A DNA stretch of 64,000 bases from Pontibacillus chungwhensis. Lineage in GTDB: Bacteria; Bacillota; Bacilli; Bacillales; BH030062. The stretch is from the NCBI RefSeq assembly GCF_030166655.1, contig NZ_CP126446.1, positions 1,984,001 through 2,048,000 on the forward strand, read 5' to 3'. The notes beneath the pieces are model-generated. The model was given only the letters and a program-made list of their open reading frames with translations, was not told the DNA's origin and searched no databases. Positions 9,040 through 18,173 of the stretch are shown here, in pieces; positions within the stretch are counted from its first letter, which is position 1; each line of letters starts with the position of its first letter. The translations under genes were made by a program, and so were the position numbers.

Positions 9040-10326
9040 ATGTCAAACATTGAAGAACATGTATTTAAACAAGAGGGATACCAGTTACACATGATCCCTA
9101 CGAAGAAATATAAAACAAATACAATTGCAGTTAAATTAAAAGCCCCGCTCAATCGAGAGGGAATAACAAAGAGGGCGTTGTTGCCGTATGTACTCCAACA
9201 GGCGACAAGCAACTACCCTTCTGCTCGGGCTTTTCGCACGGCTTTAGATAGCTTATATGGCGCTGTATTAAGTGTGGATTCTTCTAAAAAAGGGGAGGAC
9301 CACGTTATGACGTTTCGAATGGAAATCCCAAATGATGAAATGCTTTCAGCAGATGAATCTTTGCTAAAGCAAGGGCTTGATCTTATGAATGAAATGATTT
9401 TTCATCCTAAAGTAGATGGGAAAGAGCTTGATTCTACCATTGTTAATCGTGAGAAACAAACGCTTACCCAAAAGCTCAAGTCGTTGAAAGACGATAAAAT
9501 GAGTTATGCCAACACACGTCTAATTGACGAAATGTGTAAAGAAGAACCATATCGATTCCATGTTCATGGGTATGAGGAAGACCTTAAAGACATTAATGCC
9601 GAGAATCTTTATGCTTACTATAAAGAAATGCTTGAGTCAGATGATATGGATATCTATGTACAAGGAAATTTAAACCCTGAGGATGTTAAGCAACTTGTTA
9701 GTGCTACCATTAAACGTTCTAACAACCCGGAACGTTCGAAAAATGGAACGACGCAACAAGCCGCCCCATCTGAAGTTAAAGAAATCATTGAACATCAAAA
9801 TATTCAACAAGGAAAACTTCACCTTGGTTATCGTACCTCCATACGGTATGGGGATGAGGACTACTATGCTTTGCAAGTTTTTAATGGAATATTTGGCGGG
9901 TTTCCGTCTTCGAAATTGTTTATGAACGTACGCGAAAAACATAGCCTGGCTTATTATGCCGCTTCACGCTTTGAAAGTCACAAAGGGCTCCTTCTTGTCT
10001 TTTCTGGAATTGATCCAAACGACTATGACCAAGCAAAGGACATTATTGAAAAACAGATGGAAGCTATGAAAGCAGGCGAGTTTTCTGAAGAAGACGTTCA
10101 AGAAACGAAGAAACTGGTAATTAATCAACTACGTGAGACAATGGACAATCAACATGGGCTCATTGAATTAATGTATCATCAAGTGTTATCAGGAGCCTCT
10201 GTAACCCCTGAGGATATTATACAAAATGTTGAGCGTGTGACTCATGAAGATGTATTACAAGTGGCAAAGAAAGTAGCGTTAGATACCGTCTACTTCTTAA
10301 CGAAAGAAGAAGGGGGAAATGAATAA
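9040..10326 (+). CDS. ymfF: M16-family protein YmfF, non-catalytic partner; EF-P modification associated
   Basis: Cytoplasmic protein of 428 residues with the two-lobed insulinase (M16) fold. The zinc motif HxxEH is absent at the usual position (the segment reads LLPYVLQQATS), so it is probably the inactive partner of YmfH, which has the motif. In B. subtilis ymfF, ymfH and ymfI are linked to formation of 5-aminopentanol on elongation factor P. The start is ATG 9040, 7 bases after AAGGAGG; an upstream GTG at 9016 would place that site inside the gene. The stop overlaps the ymfH start. Confidence 0.9.
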   Translation: MSNIEEHVFKQEGYQLHMIPTKKYKTNTIAVKLKAPLNREGITKRALLPYVLQQATSNYPSARAFRTALDSLYGAVLSVDSSKKGEDHVMTFRMEIPNDEMLSADESLLKQGLDLMNEMIFHPKVDGKELDSTIVNREKQTLTQKLKSLKDDKMSYANTRLIDEMCKEEPYRFHVHGYEEDLKDINAENLYAYYKEMLESDDMDIYVQGNLNPEDVKQLVSATIKRSNNPERSKNGTTQQAAPSEVKEIIEHQNIQQGKLHLGYRTSIRYGDEDYYALQVFNGIFGGFPSSKLFMNVREKHSLAYYAASRFESHKGLLLVFSGIDPNDYDQAKDIIEKQMEAMKAGEFSEEDVQETKKLVINQLRETMDNQHGLIELMYHQVLSGASVTPEDIIQNVERVTHEDVLQVAKKVALDTVYFLTKEEGGNE

Positions 10327-11615
10327 TGAAAAAAACACACTATGAACAAATACAAGAAACACTTTATTCCAAAAAGCTTGATAACGGCTTAGAAGTCTAT
10401 TTATTACCTAAACGAGAAATGGCAAAAACATTTGCAGTTTTTACAACCGAATATGGCTCCATTGACCAAACGTTTACACCACTTGGTAAGGATGAGCAGG
10501 TTACAGTTCCAGAAGGGATCGCTCACTTTTTGGAACACAAACTTTTTGAAAAAGAAGATCGTGATGTATTTCAGGATTTCACAAAACAAGGTGCCTCTCC
10601 AAATGCGTTCACATCATTCACAAGCACGGCATACTTATTCTCGGCAACAAGTCAAATAGAAGAAAACGTACAAACGCTTCTTGATTTTGTGCAGGATCCT
10701 TATTTCTCGGATGAATCCGTTGAAAAAGAAAAAGGAATCATTGCTCAAGAAATTCGTATGTATGATGATCAGCCTGACTGGAGGTCGTTCTTCGGTACAA
10801 TCCAGAGTTTATTTGAGAACCATCCTGTAAAGATCGATATAGCAGGAACAGTTGATTCCATTCAGGAAATCACGAAAGAAGACCTTTATACATGTTATGA
10901 AACGTTTTATCATCCCTCGAATATGACGTTTTTCTTAGCTGGTAATTTTGATCCTGAAAGCATGATGGAGCAGATTGAAAAAAACCAAAATGCAAAATCG
11001 TTTGCTCCACAAGAAGAAATTAAGCGTTCCTATCCTGAGGAACCGAATGAAGTAGCTGAAAAACATAAAGTCATTGAAATGCCTGTGTCTGTATCGAAAT
11101 GTTTAGTTGGTGTTAAAGAAGATACATCCAGTCTAACAAAAGACACGTTCCTCCAAACGGATATGATAAAAAGTATGGTGTTAGATCATTTCTTCTCTAA
11201 AAGCGGTGAATACTTTGAGAAGCTATACAAGGAAGATCTAGTGGATGATAGCTTCTCATTTGAAACTCATCTTCATAAAACGTTTGGTTTCACGATTTTA
11301 GGCGGGAACACTCGTCAACCTGAAGAATTCCAAAAACGAGTGAAAGAAATGCTTCATGAACTTAAAGAAAGAGAACTAACTGATGAAGAATTTGAACGTA
11401 TGAAGAAGAAACGAATTGGACAGTTCTTACGTTCTATGAACTCTTTGGAATTTATTGCTACAACTTTTGTGCAATACCGTCACTTAGGTATCGACCTCTT
11501 CCAGGTACTACCTGAAATTGAAAAGCTAACAAAGAAAGATGTTGAAGACCATATTCAAAACTGGATTTCAGAAGACCGTATCGCTGTTTGTGAAGTACGT
11601 TCTTCTGATTCATAA
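10326..11615 (+). CDS. ymfH: M16-family zinc peptidase YmfH; EF-P modification associated
   Basis: Protein of 429 residues with intact zinc-binding and catalytic motif H67-F-L-E-H71 and the downstream glutamate region EKGIIAQEI near residue 140. It is the active half of a presumed YmfF-YmfH heterodimer, comparable to other paired M16 enzymes. Starts within the ymfF stop (TAATG), so the two subunits are translated in equal amounts. Genetic work in B. subtilis ties the locus to post-translational modification of translation factor EF-P; the peptide substrate is not established. Confidence 0.92.
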   Translation: MKKTHYEQIQETLYSKKLDNGLEVYLLPKREMAKTFAVFTTEYGSIDQTFTPLGKDEQVTVPEGIAHFLEHKLFEKEDRDVFQDFTKQGASPNAFTSFTSTAYLFSATSQIEENVQTLLDFVQDPYFSDESVEKEKGIIAQEIRMYDDQPDWRSFFGTIQSLFENHPVKIDIAGTVDSIQEITKEDLYTCYETFYHPSNMTFFLAGNFDPESMMEQIEKNQNAKSFAPQEEIKRSYPEEPNEVAEKHKVIEMPVSVSKCLVGVKEDTSSLTKDTFLQTDMIKSMVLDHFFSKSGEYFEKLYKEDLVDDSFSFETHLHKTFGFTILGGNTRQPEEFQKRVKEMLHELKERELTDEEFERMKKKRIGQFLRSMNSLEFIATTFVQYRHLGIDLFQVLPEIEKLTKKDVEDHIQNWISEDRIAVCEVRSSDS

Positions 11616-11627
11616 AAGGAATGCATT

Positions 11628-12347
11628 ATGAAAACATGTTTCATACTTGGGGCTAGTGGAGGGATCGGGCAAGCTATTGCTAAAAAGCTTGCCGGGTCCG
11701 GCTACGGTCTTATTTTGCATTATCAAACCAATCATGAAGCCATTGACCAATTATGCAAGAATCTTCCTGATGGGTCCGTTTTGCAGACAGTCCAAGGAGA
11801 CCTGCGTCAAGAAGCTTCGGTTTTAAATATGCTTGATCAAATTGCTTTTTCAGTAGATGCTCTTGTAGTTGCGAGCGGAACGAGTCTTGTTAAGCTCTTC
11901 CAAGATGTAACAGTTAATGAAATGAATGATGTATTAGCGATTCATGTGAAGTCACCCTGGTTAATTTCCCAAAAACTACTTCCTGATATGATTAAAAAAA
12001 GAAGCGGACACATTATTTTGATCTCTTCTATATGGGGAGAAGTAGGAGCGAGCTGTGAGGTTGTTTATTCTTCCGTAAAGGGTGCTCAAGATAGCTTCGT
12101 GAAATCCCTCGCTAAAGAAGTTGGGAGATCAGGCGTACACGTAAATGGGATAAGACCAGGTTTTATTCGTACAAGCATGAATAATCAGCTCTCAGATGAG
12201 GAATTGATTGATATAGAAGAAGATATCCCGTTAGGTAGACTTGGTGAACCCGGAGATATAGCAAATACCGTTCATTTTTTAGTTGGTTCAGGCGCTTCTT
12301 ATATCCAAGGAGAAATAATAAATGTGAATGGCGCTTGGAATGGTTGA
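11628..12347 (+). CDS. ymfI: EF-P 5-aminopentanone reductase, SDR family
   Basis: Short-chain dehydrogenase of 239 residues. The cofactor motif GASGGIG lies at residues 8-14, the catalytic serine at about 133-134 and YSSVK at 147-151. In B. subtilis YmfI reduces a 5-aminopentanone group on Lys of EF-P to 5-aminopentanol. The gene is 12 bases after ymfH and third in the operon. An older annotation as 3-oxoacyl-ACP reductase would also fit the sequence, but the context with ymfFH favours the EF-P role. Confidence 0.9.
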   Translation: MKTCFILGASGGIGQAIAKKLAGSGYGLILHYQTNHEAIDQLCKNLPDGSVLQTVQGDLRQEASVLNMLDQIAFSVDALVVASGTSLVKLFQDVTVNEMNDVLAIHVKSPWLISQKLLPDMIKKRSGHIILISSIWGEVGASCEVVYSSVKGAQDSFVKSLAKEVGRSGVHVNGIRPGFIRTSMNNQLSDEELIDIEEDIPLGRLGEPGDIANTVHFLVGSGASYIQGEIINVNGAWNG

Positions 12348-12430
12348 TTTTCGCTAAGCAGATGAATAATTCTTTCCTTCATCACAAATGATAACAATGT
12401 AAGAACGAGTCATATGAAGGAGGAAAAACC

Positions 12431-12688
12431 ATGTCTGTATTAGATAACTGGGGTTCATGGAAAGACTTTCTAGGGGATCGTCTCCATCAAGCTGAAGGCG
12501 ATGGGTTAGATGACCGTGCCGTATCAGAATTAGCTTATGAAGTAGGCGATTACTTAGCAAACCAAGTGGATGCAAAGAATGATCAGGAAGCAGTTCTTCG
12601 TGATCTGTGGAGTGTTGCTTCTAAAGAAGAACAACACGCTATTGCAAACATGATGGTGAAGTTAGTTCATAATAACGGCACCAAGTAA
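12431..12688 (+). CDS. ymfJ: DUF3243 protein YmfJ
   Basis: Acidic helical protein of 85 residues, strong GAAGGAGG ribosome site before ATG 12431. Same place and length as YmfJ of B. subtilis. No catalytic motif or membrane span visible; function unknown. It follows ymfI by 83 bases and is closed by a terminator with a very long T tract. Confidence 0.88.
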   Translation: MSVLDNWGSWKDFLGDRLHQAEGDGLDDRAVSELAYEVGDYLANQVDAKNDQEAVLRDLWSVASKEEQHAIANMMVKLVHNNGTK

Positions 12689-12730
12689 TAAGAGGGGGGG
12701 ATCCCCTCTTATTTTTTTTTTTTTTTTTTT
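12687..12730 (+). terminator. Terminator of ymfJ with a 19-T tract
   Basis: Stem AATAAGAGGGG / CCCTCTTATT, starting on the ymfJ stop codon, followed by 19 consecutive T. Confidence 0.93.
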
Positions 12731-12871
12731 GAGTAAAATTGGTATATGGCTGATGGTTGATTTTAAGGAAAAATGATTGATTAACCGGTGGTTTGGGTAC
12801 GTATAGGAATAGATGAGTAAAGGCAATACGAAACGTTTCAGAAATCAAGACATTATATCCTTTTCTAATAT
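12731..12871 (+). other. Intergenic stretch without recognisable content
   Basis: The whole ymfJ-ymfK gap is 305 bases. Apart from the ymfJ terminator and the ymfK promoter I see no gene, repeat or RNA motif here. Confidence 0.5.
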
Positions 12872-12900
12872 TTGAAAATCATTTATGATAGTAATAGTAT
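12872..12900 (+). promoter_or_regulatory. Sigma-A promoter candidate for ymfK
   Basis: TTGAAA, 17 bases, TAGTAT. About 85 bases upstream of the ymfK ribosome site. Confidence 0.6.
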
Positions 12901-12993
12901 TCAAAAAACTTGAATTGGAAAAGTTTATGGATCAATCGAGTGACTTGACTCGGTCTTTTTATAGAAGAAATATGGCTAGGAAGGAGTTGTGAT

Positions 12994-13785
12994 ATGGAAA
13001 AGAAAGAGTGGTACTTAGAATATGAAATTCAGGTTAACCGACCTGGTTTATTAGGAGATATCTCCTCACTTTTAGGAATGCTTTCCATTAATATTATTAC
13101 AATAAATGGGGTTGAGGATTCCAGACGAGGAATGCTTTTGCTTTGTAAAAACGATGAGCAGATTAATCGCTTAAGATCCATACTTGAAACAATGGATACG
13201 ATTAGCATTACGAAATTTCGTCGTCCTAAACTGCGGGACCGTTTAGCTGTTAGGCATGGCAGATATATACATAGCGATATTGATGATAAGAAAACGTTTC
13301 GTTTTGTGCGTGAAGACCTTGGTTTGTTAGTTGATTTCATGGCAGAGCTATTTAAGAAAGAGGAACATAAACTTATTGGAATTAGAGGGATGCCACGAGT
13401 TGGGAAGACAGAGTCCATTGTCGCAGCTAGTGTATCTGCTAATAAAAAGTGGTTGTTTGTCTCTAGTACATTGTTAAAGCAGACGATACGCAGTCAATTG
13501 ATTGAAGATGAGTATTCTTCTGATAATGTTTATATTCTAGATGGGATTGTGTCTACACGGCGAGCAAATGAACGCCACTGGCAATTGGTACGTGAGATTA
13601 TGCGTTTACCTGCAACAAAGGTTGTTGAGCATCCTGATATGCTCGTACGAGAAACAGAATACAAACTGGACGATTTTGATTATATTCTTGAGCTTAGAAA
13701 TGACGAGAATGAAGAAATTACATATGAAACAGTCGACAAGCCAGACTTAGATCAAAAAGACGGCTTTTCCATGTTTGATTTTTAA
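12994..13785 (+). CDS. ymfK: DUF3388 protein YmfK, ACT-like N-terminus
   Basis: Protein of 263 residues conserved at this place in Bacillus. Residues 5-75 look like an ACT-type regulatory fold (EIQVNRPGLLGDISSLLGML), which in other proteins binds amino acids. A P-loop-like stretch GMPRVGKTE follows at 132-140, so nucleotide binding is possible, though a clear Walker B is not seen. No experimental function known to me. The gene is 18 bases upstream of rodZ and probably co-transcribed with it. Good AGGAG site before ATG 12994. Confidence 0.88.
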   Translation: MEKKEWYLEYEIQVNRPGLLGDISSLLGMLSINIITINGVEDSRRGMLLLCKNDEQINRLRSILETMDTISITKFRRPKLRDRLAVRHGRYIHSDIDDKKTFRFVREDLGLLVDFMAELFKKEEHKLIGIRGMPRVGKTESIVAASVSANKKWLFVSSTLLKQTIRSQLIEDEYSSDNVYILDGIVSTRRANERHWQLVREIMRLPATKVVEHPDMLVRETEYKLDDFDYILELRNDENEEITYETVDKPDLDQKDGFSMFDF

Positions 13786-13803
13786 GATGGAAGGTGTTAT
13801 GCA

Positions 13804-14781
13804 ATGGAAATAGGTGCTAGATTAAAGGAAGCAAGAGAATCACAAAACATGTCCCTTGAAGATGTGCAAAACGAAACGAAAATTCAAACTCGTTATTTAC
13901 AAGCGATTGAAAAAGGGAATTTCAGCATTATGCCAGGTAAGTTCTACACAAGAGCTTTTATACGTCAGTATGCAGAAGCGGTCGGTTTAGACCCGGAAGC
14001 GTTAATGGAAGAGCATAAAGGTGAGCTGCCCTCCTCAAGTGAGGAAGAGTATATTCAATATACCCGTCTTCAAAGGCATAAAGATGAATCCTCCTCAGGT
14101 AAAAATTCGGCATTTATGTCCTTTTTACCGAAGTTAATAATTATTTTACTTATTGTCGGTATTCTTGCTACAGCTCTCTTCTTCTATCAGAAATCCATGG
14201 GTTCTGAAGGAGATAATGGAAACCAGCCTCAGCAAGAAGACGATACAGTGGATATGTATGAACGATCCGATGATGCACAAAGCGATGAAGATCAAAAGCA
14301 AGATGAGGGCGAGAAAAAATCGGGAGATGATCAATCGGATAACTCTTCAACCGATCAGCCAAAGGAAGATAAAACGGATGAAAGTAAAGATGAGCAAAAA
14401 GCTGATGAAGCAGAAAAAGCCAAAGAAGAACCGAAGCAAGAGCTTGTATTGAAGGAAAAAGGTAAACCATCAAATGGGACGACACCAATATCTGTTTATG
14501 AGCTTAAGAACGCCGATGAAATGAAGGTCACTTTTTCAACAGTAAATGGTTCTACAAGTTACGTAGACATTCGTGATGCTTCAGGAAGTATCATTTTTAT
14601 GGAGAATGGCATCAAAGATGGCCAGGAGGTAGACCTGAGCGGACAAAAAGAAGCGACAATTAATATTGGTCGCACGCCAGGAGTTAAACTTAAGGTAAAT
14701 GGTCAGGATCTAAAATATCCGATTTCTCCAGACGTTCAAGACGTACAAAAAATTCGTTTAATGAAAGCTTCAGCAGAATAA
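13804..14781 (+). CDS. rodZ: RodZ-like cell-shape protein (YmfM)
   Basis: Bitopic membrane protein of 325 residues. N-terminal Cro/C1-type helix-turn-helix (about 1-75, GARLKEARESQNMSLEDVQ) that binds MreB in characterised RodZ proteins, one transmembrane helix near 104-123 (LIIILLIVGILATALFF), a highly charged low-complexity linker (about 130-215, Asp/Glu/Lys/Gln-rich) and a C-terminal beta domain (DUF4115, 220-325). Couples the MreB cytoskeleton to the elongation machinery. Located just before pgsA as in B. subtilis ymfM. Confidence 0.92.
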   Translation: MEIGARLKEARESQNMSLEDVQNETKIQTRYLQAIEKGNFSIMPGKFYTRAFIRQYAEAVGLDPEALMEEHKGELPSSSEEEYIQYTRLQRHKDESSSGKNSAFMSFLPKLIIILLIVGILATALFFYQKSMGSEGDNGNQPQQEDDTVDMYERSDDAQSDEDQKQDEGEKKSGDDQSDNSSTDQPKEDKTDESKDEQKADEAEKAKEEPKQELVLKEKGKPSNGTTPISVYELKNADEMKVTFSTVNGSTSYVDIRDASGSIIFMENGIKDGQEVDLSGQKEATINIGRTPGVKLKVNGQDLKYPISPDVQDVQKIRLMKASAE

Positions 14782-14785
14782 CACC

Positions 14786-14828
14786 AGAAGGGAGTCATCT
14801 TGACGATGGGGCTCCCTTCTTGTATTTT
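14786..14828 (+). terminator. Terminator after rodZ
   Basis: AGAAGGGAG / CTCCCTTCT stem followed by TGTATTTT; an imperfect tail suggests partial read-through to pgsA. Confidence 0.75.
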
Positions 14829-14866
14829 ATATTTGATTAAGAGAGACTATTGGAGGTCTAGTGAAG

Positions 14867-15445
14867 ATGAATATACCGAATAAAATTACGATTTCAAGGA
14901 TTTTGATGATTCCTATTTTTATGATCTTGTTATCTGTTCCTTTTAATTGGGGGACTCTTGATATTGGAGAGAGCGAATTGCCCGTTTCCCATTTAATTGC
15001 AGCTATTTTATTTATAGTAGCTTCTGTAACGGACTGGGTTGATGGATACTATGCCCGGAAATATAATTTGGTAACGAATTTAGGTAAATTTTTGGATCCC
15101 CTTGCAGACAAATTACTCGTATCAGCTGCGCTCATATCACTCGTGGAATTAGATCTTGCAGCGGCGTGGATTGTGATCTTAATTATTAGCAGGGAATTTG
15201 CGGTAACAGGTTTACGTTTAGTAGCTGCTGGAGAAGGAATTGTACTTGCGGCAGGGCAAATGGGTAAATTAAAAACGTGGATTCAGATTATTGCCGCTTC
15301 TGCTCTCTTGCTTCATAATTTTCCGTTTTCCTATATAGGTTTCCCGTTTGGTACGATAGCGTTATATTTAGCTATGATAATTACAGTCGTGTCAGGTGTT
15401 GAGTACTTTATGAAGAACTGGCACGTAATGAAAGGATCTAAATAA
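14867..15445 (+). CDS. pgsA: CDP-diacylglycerol-glycerol-3-phosphate 3-phosphatidyltransferase
   Basis: Makes phosphatidylglycerol phosphate, the committed step to phosphatidylglycerol. Polytopic membrane enzyme of 192 residues with the complete CDP-alcohol phosphotransferase signature DGx2AR...G...D...D: DWVDGYYAR then GKFLDPLAD. Two starts are close: GTG 14861 (4 bases after GGAGG) and ATG 14867 (10 bases); ATG 14867 is preferred and gives MNIPNKI, like the B. subtilis start. Ends 2 bases before cinA. Confidence 0.95.
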   Translation: MNIPNKITISRILMIPIFMILLSVPFNWGTLDIGESELPVSHLIAAILFIVASVTDWVDGYYARKYNLVTNLGKFLDPLADKLLVSAALISLVELDLAAAWIVILIISREFAVTGLRLVAAGEGIVLAAGQMGKLKTWIQIIAASALLLHNFPFSYIGFPFGTIALYLAMIITVVSGVEYFMKNWHVMKGSK

Positions 15446-15447
15446 TT

Positions 15448-16698
15448 ATGACACAACTCGTAAAAGGTGAGATTATTGCAGTTGGAACAGAGTTGCTTTT
15501 GGGTCAAATTGTAAATTCCAATGCTCAATGGGTTTCTCAAGAATTAGCAAACAGAGGGGTTGGAGTATTTTATCATACAGTTGTAGGAGATAATTTGAAC
15601 AGGCTCCAATCTCAGTTTAAAGAGTCGGCAGAACGTTCTGATCTTGTTATCATTACGGGAGGATTAGGCCCTACTGATGATGATCTAACTCGCGAAGCAG
15701 CCGCTAAAGTCATGGGAAAAGAAATTGTGCAGGATGATGAAGCATTAGCTTCAATCGAATCTTACTATGCTCGAAATAATCAGCAAATGACGCCGAATAA
15801 TAAGCGTCAGGCGCGTATTATCGAAGGTGGGGTTCTTCTAAGTAATCGTGTAGGTATGGCGCCAGGCTTCGCCGTTCAAGATGGTGATACATTATGGGTG
15901 TTTCTCCCGGGCGTGCCCCGAGAAATGAAAGCGATCCTACAAGATGATGGATTTAAGTATATAGAGAAGCATTTTTCCATTAATCAAACCATCAAATCTC
16001 GCATGTTACGTTTTATCGGAATTGGAGAATCTCAGCTCGAACATGATTTAAAAGACTTAATAGATGGACAAACCAACCCTACAATCGCCCCTTTAGCCAG
16101 TGCTGGAGAGGTAGGACTTCGTCTTACAGCGAGAGCAGATGACGAGCAAGTTGCAGTATCTCTTATTGAAAAAGCTGAACGAGAAATTAAAGAACGCGTC
16201 GGCGAGTACTTTTATGGAACAGATGATGACAGTATTCAAAGCAAAGTTATGGAGTTACTTAAAGAAAATAATTTATCAATAAGTGCTGCTGAGAGTTTAA
16301 CTGGTGGTCGATTCGTTGATAATATCGTTTCATTTGAAGGGGCTTCTTCCATATGTAAGGGTGGAATTGTGGCCTATTCCAATGAAGCGAAAGAAAATGT
16401 ATTAGATATCCCAAGCCTTGTTCTAGAAGAATACGGGGCAGTATCGGAAGCGTGCGCCTTGTCTATGGCTGTAAATATTACAGAAAAACTTCGTTCTGAT
16501 ATCGGGATTAGTTTTACAGGTGTAGCTGGTCCAACAGCTTCAGAAGGGAAAGAAGTCGGAACGGTTTATATTGGTATTTATGTTGATGACAACCAACCGA
16601 TTGTTAAATGTTTTCACTTTAATGGTGATCGTGATATGATAAGACACCGTAGTGTGAAAAAAGGATTTGAACTTTTATATTATTTATTAAAATCGTAA
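15448..16698 (+). CDS. cinA: CinA, competence/damage-inducible protein; nicotinamide-nucleotide amidase type
   Basis: Protein of 416 residues. N-terminal MoeA/MogA-like domain (about 1-170: GTELLLGQIVNSN, TGGLGPTDDDLT), middle region, and C-terminal CinA amidase domain (about 255-416: SISAAESLTGG), which in other bacteria deamidates NMN in pyridine nucleotide recycling. In Gram-positives cinA is commonly upstream of recA and co-transcribed during competence. Here a terminator is not evident before recA, so read-through is possible. Confidence 0.94.
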   Translation: MTQLVKGEIIAVGTELLLGQIVNSNAQWVSQELANRGVGVFYHTVVGDNLNRLQSQFKESAERSDLVIITGGLGPTDDDLTREAAAKVMGKEIVQDDEALASIESYYARNNQQMTPNNKRQARIIEGGVLLSNRVGMAPGFAVQDGDTLWVFLPGVPREMKAILQDDGFKYIEKHFSINQTIKSRMLRFIGIGESQLEHDLKDLIDGQTNPTIAPLASAGEVGLRLTARADDEQVAVSLIEKAEREIKERVGEYFYGTDDDSIQSKVMELLKENNLSISAAESLTGGRFVDNIVSFEGASSICKGGIVAYSNEAKENVLDIPSLVLEEYGAVSEACALSMAVNITEKLRSDIGISFTGVAGPTASEGKEVGTVYIGIYVDDNQPIVKCFHFNGDRDMIRHRSVKKGFELLYYLLKS

Positions 16699-16803
16699 TT
16701 TCTCTTGTGCGGTATTTGGGAAAATAGACATTTGAAGAGGGAATAGTTAAATTTCAAACAAGAACACCTTCATAAAAATAGGGAACATTTATTCGCATTT
16801 TTG

Positions 16804-16832
16804 TTGGCAAATGATCGAAAACGCGTTATGAT
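16804..16832 (+). promoter_or_regulatory. recA promoter (sigma-A)
   Basis: TTGGCA, 17 bases, TATGAT; about 30 bases before the recA start region. Confidence 0.8.
16816..16829 (+). promoter_or_regulatory. Probable LexA box of recA
   Basis: CGAAAACGCGTTAT sits between -35 and -10. It resembles the B. subtilis recA operator more than the ideal CGAACN4GTTCG and has two core mismatches. A second imperfect site, GAACATTTATTC at 16783-16794, lies just upstream of the -35. Confidence 0.6.
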
Positions 16833-16863
16833 AGGAGTAGTTAATTCGTAAGGGGGAAACAAA

Positions 16864-17901
16864 GTGAGCGATCGTAAACAAGCGTTAGATATGGCTCTTC
16901 GTCAAATAGAAAAACAATTCGGTAAGGGTTCCATTATGAAATTGGGCGAACAAGCCGAAATGAAAATAAATACAGTACCAAGTGGTTCTCTAGCACTGGA
17001 TGTGGCTCTTGGGGTAGGTGGCTATCCTCGCGGCCGTATTGTAGAAGTGTATGGACCAGAATCCTCTGGTAAAACAACAGTAGCCCTTCATGCCATAGCT
17101 GAGGCACAGCGTCAAGGTGGACAAGCTGCTTTCATCGACGCTGAACATGCGCTTGATCCGGTTTATGCACGTGCCTTAGGTGTCGATATCGAGAATCTGT
17201 TGCTATCTCAACCTGACACCGGGGAACAAGCACTTGAAATTGCGGAAGCACTAGTTCGAAGTGGAGCAATTGATATCATCGTTATTGACTCAGTAGCAGC
17301 CTTAGTTCCTAAAGCTGAAATTGAAGGCGAAATGGGAGACTCTCACGTAGGTCTTCAAGCTCGTCTTATGTCCCAAGCTCTTCGTAAACTTGGCGGTGCG
17401 ATTAACAAGTCGAAAACAACAGCTATGTTTATTAACCAAATCCGTGAGAAAGTAGGGGTTATGTTTGGTAACCCTGAAACAACTCCAGGTGGTCGTGCTC
17501 TTAAGTTCTATTCATCAGTACGATTAGAGGTGCGCCGAGCTGAAACGTTGAAACAAGGAAATGAAATGGTCGGAAACAAAACGAAGATTAAAGTCGTGAA
17601 GAACAAAGTAGCTCCTCCGTTCAGGCAAGCTGAAGTAGATATCATGTATGGTGAAGGAATTTCTAAGGAAGGCGAGCTTATCGATATTGGTACTGATCTT
17701 GATATAATTACTAAAAGTGGTTCATGGTATTCTTATAACGATGAACGAATGGGTCAAGGTCGTGAAAATGCAAAAGCTTACCTAAAAGAAAATCCAGACC
17801 GTTATAATGAAATTAACACTAAGATTCGTCAGCACTATGATATGTATGATGATCCAGAAGGTGCTGAAGAAACCAAAAATCAAGATACGCTAGATGTGTA
17901 A
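16864..17901 (+). CDS. recA: Recombinase RecA
   Basis: ATP-dependent strand-exchange protein and LexA co-protease of 345 residues. Walker A GPESSGKT at 64-71, then [13 protein letters not shown], Walker B region [22 protein letters not shown] and loop 2 [26 protein letters not shown] start at 16864 after AGGGGGA. The acidic C-terminal tail is present. Expression is expected to be SOS-induced through the promoter-embedded LexA site. Monocistronic unit with its own strong terminator. Confidence 0.99.
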   Translation: MSDRKQALDMALRQIEKQFGKGSIMKLGEQAEMKINTVPSGSLALDVALGVGGYPRGRIVEVYGPESSGKTTVALHAIAEAQRQGGQAAFIDAEHALDPVYARALGVDIENLLLSQPDTGEQALEIAEALVRSGAIDIIVIDSVAALVPKAEIEGEMGDSHVGLQARLMSQALRKLGGAINKSKTTAMFINQIREKVGVMFGNPETTPGGRALKFYSSVRLEVRRAETLKQGNEMVGNKTKIKVVKNKVAPPFRQAEVDIMYGEGISKEGELIDIGTDLDIITKSGSWYSYNDERMGQGRENAKAYLKENPDRYNEINTKIRQHYDMYDDPEGAEETKNQDTLDV

Positions 17902-17916
17902 TAAATAGATCGTCAA

Positions 17917-17947
17917 GAAAAATCCTGCATTTTTGCAGGATTTTTTC
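17917..17947 (+). terminator. recA terminator
   Basis: AAAAATCCTGCA / TGCAGGATTTTTT stem-loop with T6. Confidence 0.93.
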
Positions 17948-18084
17948 CTACATAATGCCATAGTTTCTTATAAGCGTCTCTTTAGAAGGTGTGTAATGAG
18001 GAGGGCTGATCCCTACTTTTTCTCTATTACGTGAGTGAATATGTTAGAGAATGAATGAAATAGAGGGAGAAATTGGACGCTTCC

Positions 18085-18113
18085 TTGACAATACACGTAG
18101 TCAAGCTTAAAAT
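18085..18113 (+). promoter_or_regulatory. rny promoter (sigma-A)
   Basis: TTGACA, 17 bases, TAAAAT, giving a leader of about 140 bases. The recA-rny gap (358 bases) otherwise holds only the recA terminator and the repeats noted next. Confidence 0.8.
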
Positions 18114-18173
18114 TAATATGTATAATTTTCATTTTTCTTAACTTTATACGAAATGTTTTGAATCTTTAAAAAC

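Noticed and set aside
13029..13418. 129-codon minus-strand open frame inside ymfK
   Set aside because: Fully antisense to a conserved gene, without ribosome site or recognisable protein.
14168..14488. Overlapping open frames in both directions over the rodZ linker
   Set aside because: Shadows of a Lys/Asp/Glu-rich low-complexity linker; neither has a plausible start region.
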